Source of the DNA: Oscillospiraceae bacterium
GTDB lineage: Bacteria; Bacillota; Clostridia; Oscillospirales; Ruminococcaceae
DNA length: 64,000 bases
Direction of reading: 5' to 3'
Assembly: GCA_017466865.1 (NCBI GenBank)
Contig: JAFTTI010000008.1
Span: 186,001 to 250,000 of the forward strand
Below are positions 60,262 to 64,000 of this stretch, piece after piece. How positions within the stretch are numbered: the first letter of the stretch is position 1; each line of letters begins with the position of its first letter. A model generated the notes under the pieces. It made no database searches. It saw nothing but the letters and a program-made list of their open reading frames with translations, and was not told where the DNA came from. Position numbers and translations under genes: made by a program.

Positions 60262-60556
60262 TATTTTCCTTAGCTTTCATTCTGTCAAAAACTATGCTAT
60301 AACCATCACAACCATAATCAAGAGAACGCTTTACACGGCTGATTGTTGCTGTTGAAGCACCTGTTTCTGTAACAATTTTGCTATATACATGCTTTTCGGA
60401 AAGCATTTTTGCAACCTGAAGTCTCTGTGCCATAGCACGAAGTTCCTGAATGGTGCATAAATCTTCAAAGAATTTATAACATTCGTCAAGATTTTCGAGG
60501 CATAAAATAGCGTTGAGAAGGTCATCTGTATTTTTATCTTTAATTTTTGAATTCAT
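60251..60556 (-). CDS. yerC: YerC/YecD family TrpR-like DNA-binding protein
   Basis: 101 aa from ATG 60556 behind AAAGGAGG. The TrpR-like core QELRAMAQRLQVAKML and helix-turn-helix SKIVTETGASTATISRVKR are clear. It is a small DNA-binding protein; tryptophan binding is not expected in YerC. A promoter lies between it and lysA. Confidence 0.93.
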   Translation of the reverse strand: MNSKIKDKNTDDLLNAILCLENLDECYKFFEDLCTIQELRAMAQRLQVAKMLSEKHVYSKIVTETGASTATISRVKRSLDYGCDGYSIVFDRMKAKENNDE

Positions 60557-60592
60557 AAAGAATCCTCCTTTGGCAAATCGGATGTTATTACC

Positions 60593-60621
60593 ATTTTAAC
60601 ATATTAAACACAAAAAGTAAA
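60593..60621 (-). promoter_or_regulatory. Promoter of yerC
   Basis: TTTACT (60621-60616), 17 bp, TAAAAT (60598-60593) on the minus strand, starting 4 bp after the lysA stop. Confidence 0.6.
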
Positions 60622-60624
60622 TAC

Positions 60625-61923
60625 CTAAACAACATCATTTCTGATAATATCTTCAAGAGTTTCCCTCTTGACTACTATTTTTGTCTTTCCGCCCTTTACC
60701 ATAACAACTGCTGGTTTCGGAAGTCTGTTATAGTTTGAAGACATTGAATAGTTATAGGCACCTGTTGCAAGAACTGCGATTATATCGCCCGATTCGACCT
60801 TTTGAATAGGCATATTTTCGCCTATAAGGTCTCCGCTTTCGCAACATCTTCCCGCAAGAGTGATGATTTCTGTCTTTTCTTCGTTGGCTTTATTTGCAAC
60901 GAGTGCTTCATATTCTGCCTGATAAAGAATATATCTCGGGTTATCAACCATTCCGCCATTTACGGAAACATAAGTTCTTATATCAGGAATTTCCTTTACA
61001 GCACCCGCTGTATAAAGTGTTATTCCTGCCGGACCTGCTATTGAACGGCCGGGTTCTATCATAATGAAAGGCCTCTTTATTCCGAGGGATTCACATTCGC
61101 TGTTAACAACAGCAGAAACTCTCTGCATATAAGCTTCATAATCGGGAGGATTATCGTTTTCAACATATTTTATACCAAATCCACCGCCGAGATCAAGCTC
61201 TGAAATTTCATAATCAAGTTCATTTTTAATTTTCGCAATAAAGTTAAGCATAACTTTTGCAGCGAGTTCAAAAGGTTCGATTTCAAAAATCTGTGAACCG
61301 ATATGACAATGAAGTCCTCTTAAATTTACATTTTCAAGAGAAATCGCAGTCTTGACAGCCTCAAACGCCTCTCCTGTTTCAAGGGCAAGTCCGAATTTGC
61401 TGTCAATCTGACCTGTCTGGATAAAACTATGCGTATGAGCATCAATACCAGGCTTTACTCTGAACATAATATTTGCTTTTTTATGAAGCTTTTCTGATAT
61501 TTTATTCAGTCTTTCAAGTTCATAAAGGTTATCAACAACAATATGTCCTACGCCGTGAGAAAGTGCAAAAGTAAGTTCATCATCGGATTTATTGTTACCG
61601 TGAAGGCAGATTTTATCTGTTGGGAACCCTACGCTTATAGCAGTATAGAGTTCACCTTCTGAAGCAACATCAAGTCCTATCTTTTCTTCGATTGCAATCT
61701 TACACATAGCGCGGCAACAGAAAACTTTACTCGCATAGCATACAAGTCCCTCACCGTCGTAGTATTTGTCGATTGATTCTTTGAATTTTCTGCAATTGTT
61801 ACGGATAACATCTTCATCCATAACATAAAGAGGAGTTCCGTATTCTTTTGCAAGAGAAATTGTATCAATTCCCCCTATAGTAAGATGTCCCTCTTCGTTA
61901 ATACCAAGATTTTCTGTAAGCAT
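60625..61923 (-). CDS. lysA: Diaminopimelate decarboxylase
   Basis: 432 aa. It decarboxylates meso-diaminopimelate to L-lysine. PLP Lys lies in VCYASKVFC (about residue 66); HCHIGSQIFE, LDLGGGFGIKY and GRCCESGDLIGE (active Cys) complete the site. It is 12 bp after engB. Confidence 0.97.
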   Translation of the reverse strand: MLTENLGINEEGHLTIGGIDTISLAKEYGTPLYVMDEDVIRNNCRKFKESIDKYYDGEGLVCYASKVFCCRAMCKIAIEEKIGLDVASEGELYTAISVGFPTDKICLHGNNKSDDELTFALSHGVGHIVVDNLYELERLNKISEKLHKKANIMFRVKPGIDAHTHSFIQTGQIDSKFGLALETGEAFEAVKTAISLENVNLRGLHCHIGSQIFEIEPFELAAKVMLNFIAKIKNELDYEISELDLGGGFGIKYVENDNPPDYEAYMQRVSAVVNSECESLGIKRPFIMIEPGRSIAGPAGITLYTAGAVKEIPDIRTYVSVNGGMVDNPRYILYQAEYEALVANKANEEKTEIITLAGRCCESGDLIGENMPIQKVESGDIIAVLATGAYNYSMSSNYNRLPKPAVVMVKGGKTKIVVKRETLEDIIRNDVV

Positions 61924-61935
61924 TTTTAGTATCTC

Positions 61936-62523
61936 CTAATCATCTGATGATATTTCTTCTATAATTCCCCTGACATCCTCTACTCCCTCGCCTGTCTGCG
62001 AAGAAAATGGGATGAATGTTATCTCATCGGCATAAGGAATTTCTTTCATAAATCCTTCCATTCGTTCGGCCTGTTGCTTTTTGGAAAGTTTGTCCGATTT
62101 TGTAAGAACGATAACAAAAGGCTGTTCGGTTTCGATGAGAAAATCGAGCATCATAAGGTCGTCTTTCGACGGCGGATGACGCATATCGATAAGAAGAAAT
62201 GTAAGTTCAAGTTTTCTTTCGGCATTGAAGTAGCCGTCGATAAGACCCGCCCAGCGTTGTTTTTCTGATTTTGCTACCTTTGCATAGCCATAACCGGGAA
62301 GGTCAACTATATAGATATTTTCAAGTGAATAAAAATTGATAGTTGCGGTTTTTCCGGGAACAGACGACACTCTCGCAAGGCTTTTTCTATTGAAAATCTT
62401 ATTTATAAGAGATGATTTTCCTACATTAGAACGCCCCGCAAAAGCGATTTCTATTCTGTCTGACTGCGGCAACTGTTTAAATTCACCGTAAGATTTGAAA
62501 AATTCGGCTTTATTGAAATTCAT
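61936..62523 (-). CDS. ysxC: Ribosome biogenesis GTPase YsxC/EngB
   Basis: 195 aa. It helps 50S assembly. G1 GRSNVGKSSLIN (about residue 30), G3 DLPGYGYAK, and G4 TKSDK are intact. The gene sits 4 bp after lon, the usual lon-ysxC order of Firmicutes. Confidence 0.97.
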   Translation of the reverse strand: MNFNKAEFFKSYGEFKQLPQSDRIEIAFAGRSNVGKSSLINKIFNRKSLARVSSVPGKTATINFYSLENIYIVDLPGYGYAKVAKSEKQRWAGLIDGYFNAERKLELTFLLIDMRHPPSKDDLMMLDFLIETEQPFVIVLTKSDKLSKKQQAERMEGFMKEIPYADEITFIPFSSQTGEGVEDVRGIIEEISSDD

Positions 62524-62527
62524 ATAT

Positions 62528-64000
62528 TCACCCGTTTTTTGTTCTCTTTGAAGTTGTTGTCTTCTTTACAGGTTTCTTTGCAAGTGCGTTATCAAGAACA
62601 TCTGAAAGAGTTTCTGCAAAAATAAACTTTACAGAATTCTTTACAACTTCTTCTACTTCTTCAAGGTCAGGCTTATTCTTAGCAGGAATTATCACTGTTT
62701 TGACACCCGCCTTATAAGCCGCCATTGTTTTTTCACGAAGCCCCCCTATGGGAAGAACTTTTCCATGAAGAGTAATTTCTCCTGTCATAGCAACATCGTT
62801 CTTGACAGGTATGCCTGAAAGTGCGGAAACTATCGCTGTTACCATAGTAACGCCTGCTGATGGGCCGTCTTTTGGAACAGCGCCTTCAGGAGCATGGATA
62901 TGAAGGTCAAGTTTCTTGTGAAAATCCTTATTTATGCCGTATTTATCGGCAACAGACCTTACATAACTTACGGCAATTTTTGCACTTTCCTTCATAACAT
63001 CGCCGAGAGAACCTGTTACTTCAACAGCGCCCTTACCATCGAGAGTTATTACTTCGAGTGGCATTAAAGTTCCTCCGACTGATGTCCACGCAAGACCATT
63101 AACAACACCGATTTCGTTCTTTTCAGACTTATCGTCATCAAGGAATTTTCTGGGACCAAGGTATTTTTCTATATTTTCTGCTGTGAAAGTAACACTCTTT
63201 TTATTCTCTTCAACTATTTCCTTTGCACCCTTTCGACAAAGAGACGCTATTTCTCTTTCGAGAGAACGCACGCCTGCTTCTTTTGTATAACCATCAATAA
63301 GAAGTTTGAGTGCATCATCAGAAAATTTTATCTGAGTCGACTTTATTCCGTTCTTTTTCTTCTGTTTTGAAACGAGATGTTCCTTTGCAATATGGAATTT
63401 TTCATCGGCAGTATAACTTGTAAGCTCGATAACTTCCATTCTGTCAAGGAGAGGAGGCGCTATTGTTGAAGTTGTATTCGCGGTTGTTATAAACATAACA
63501 TTACCGAGGTCAAAAGGAACTTCGATATAATGATCTCTGAATTCGCAGTTCTGTTCACTGTCGAGAACTTCGAGCATAGCAGATGAAGGATCTCCTCTGA
63601 AATCATTGCTCATCTTATCGATTTCATCAAGAAGAATAAGAGGATTGTTGCTCTTTGCGTTTTTCATCGCAGCAATAATTCTTCCGGGCATAGCGCCGAC
63701 ATAGGTTTTTCTGTGTCCTCTTATATCAGATTCATCCTTGACGCCACCGAGAGAAATTCTTACATAATTTCTTCCGAGAGCCTTTGCAACAGAACGACCG
63801 ATTGAGGTTTTACCGATTCCGGGAGGGCCTACAAGACAGATAATCTGCCCCTTAAGTTCGGGATTGAGTTGTCTTACTGCTATTGTTTCAAGTATTCTCT
63901 CTTTAACCTTTTTAAGACCGTAATGGTCTTTATCGAGAATTGATCTGGCTTTCTTGATGTCTGCCTTTTCCTTTGTGGATTTGTTCCAGGGGAGGTCTAA
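62528..64000 (-). CDS. lon: ATP-dependent protease Lon, partial (N-terminus beyond window)
   Basis: The frame is open from the right edge (TTA at 64000-63998) through 490 codons to the TGA at 62528. Walker [10 protein letters not shown] and Walker [11 protein letters not shown] are present, then the S16-type protease domain with the catalytic Ser in DGPSAGVTM and Lys in [11 protein letters not shown]. An internal Met at 63691 is inside the AAA module and not the start. The N-terminal substrate-binding domain lies outside the window. The C-terminal tail [12 protein letters not shown] is basic. Confidence 0.97.
   Translation of the reverse strand, partial: LDLPWNKSTKEKADIKKARSILDKDHYGLKKVKERILETIAVRQLNPELKGQIICLVGPPGIGKTSIGRSVAKALGRNYVRISLGGVKDESDIRGHRKTYVGAMPGRIIAAMKNAKSNNPLILLDEIDKMSNDFRGDPSSAMLEVLDSEQNCEFRDHYIEVPFDLGNVMFITTANTTSTIAPPLLDRMEVIELTSYTADEKFHIAKEHLVSKQKKKNGIKSTQIKFSDDALKLLIDGYTKEAGVRSLEREIASLCRKGAKEIVEENKKSVTFTAENIEKYLGPRKFLDDDKSEKNEIGVVNGLAWTSVGGTLMPLEVITLDGKGAVEVTGSLGDVMKESAKIAVSYVRSVADKYGINKDFHKKLDLHIHAPEGAVPKDGPSAGVTMVTAIVSALSGIPVKNDVAMTGEITLHGKVLPIGGLREKTMAAYKAGVKTVIIPAKNKPDLEEVEEVVKNSVKFIFAETLSDVLDNALAKKPVKKTTTSKRTKNG

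Noticed and set aside
62528-63691. lon beginning at the internal Met at 63691
   Set aside because: The frame stays open to the window edge and holds the Walker A motif before this Met.

Overview
The window looks like chromosomal DNA of a low-GC, Gram-positive Clostridia member, most likely a Ruminococcus-like gut Oscillospiraceae. The evidence is AT-rich codon use, strong GGAGG ribosome-binding sites, sigma-A promoters (TTGACA, 17 bp, TATAAT), Rho-independent terminators, SAM-I and FMN riboswitches, an infC-rpmI-rplT operon behind an attenuator-type leader, and secreted proteins with Thr-rich linkers. The species assignment is inference. I see no prophage, insertion sequence, CRISPR array or rRNA operon. 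No stretch longer than 300 bases lacks a gene or a recognisable RNA element.

Layout. 1-3.6 kb: two tandem secreted family-10-like glycosyl hydrolases, the first cut by the window edge. 3.6-5.9 kb: metK behind a SAM-I riboswitch and ribU behind an FMN riboswitch. 5.9-10.2 kb: yqeG, an endonuclease IV-like gene, aroQ, a proline peptidase, efp and a Cys/Asp-rich protein, with rpsU just upstream. 10.3-28.6 kb: a nearly gapless 16-gene housekeeping run, transcribed spoU-type methylase, dprA, topA, trmFO, plsX, rnc, radical SAM, smc, ftsY, rdgB, yhbY, CPBP protease, nadD, yqeK, rsfS, leuS. 28.7-30.0 kb: infC-rpmI-rplT, where infC appears to start at ATC. 30-39 kb: an accessory patchwork of short units (HAD phosphatase/pyrE divergent pair, rubrerythrin, VOC and GNAT proteins, pduL, a P-loop ATPase, and a MarR-flavodoxin-VOC unit), mostly separated by terminators. 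39-44 kb: DUF951, prfA, tsaC/sua5, coaE, a lytic transglycosylase and an M18 aminopeptidase in one direction.

44-53.4 kb: a plus-strand block with an S1-domain protein, a tandem-HhH ComEA-like protein, mscL, a PilZ protein, a GNAT, an AraC regulator, a lipoprotein, an MBOAT/DHHW surface-acetylation pair and an unknown membrane-anchored protein. 53.4-58.2 kb: glyA, an esterase, rarA, birA and bioY as one operon. 58.2-58.6 kb: a tRNA cluster (Asp, Phe, Gly, Cys). 58.6-64 kb: lon (cut by the edge), engB, lysA, yerC, a methyltransferase and hslO.

Most of the window is core information processing and cofactor supply. The least explained signals are: a GC-rich nested-hairpin element before the MBOAT gene (49.8 kb); a pair of LytTR-type direct repeats 21 bp apart before an unknown membrane protein (52.5 kb); an ATPase whose second P-loop has decayed (35.4 kb); a MarR promoter with a perfect palindrome; and the non-canonical infC start. 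I found no clear new multi-gene defence or catalytic system.
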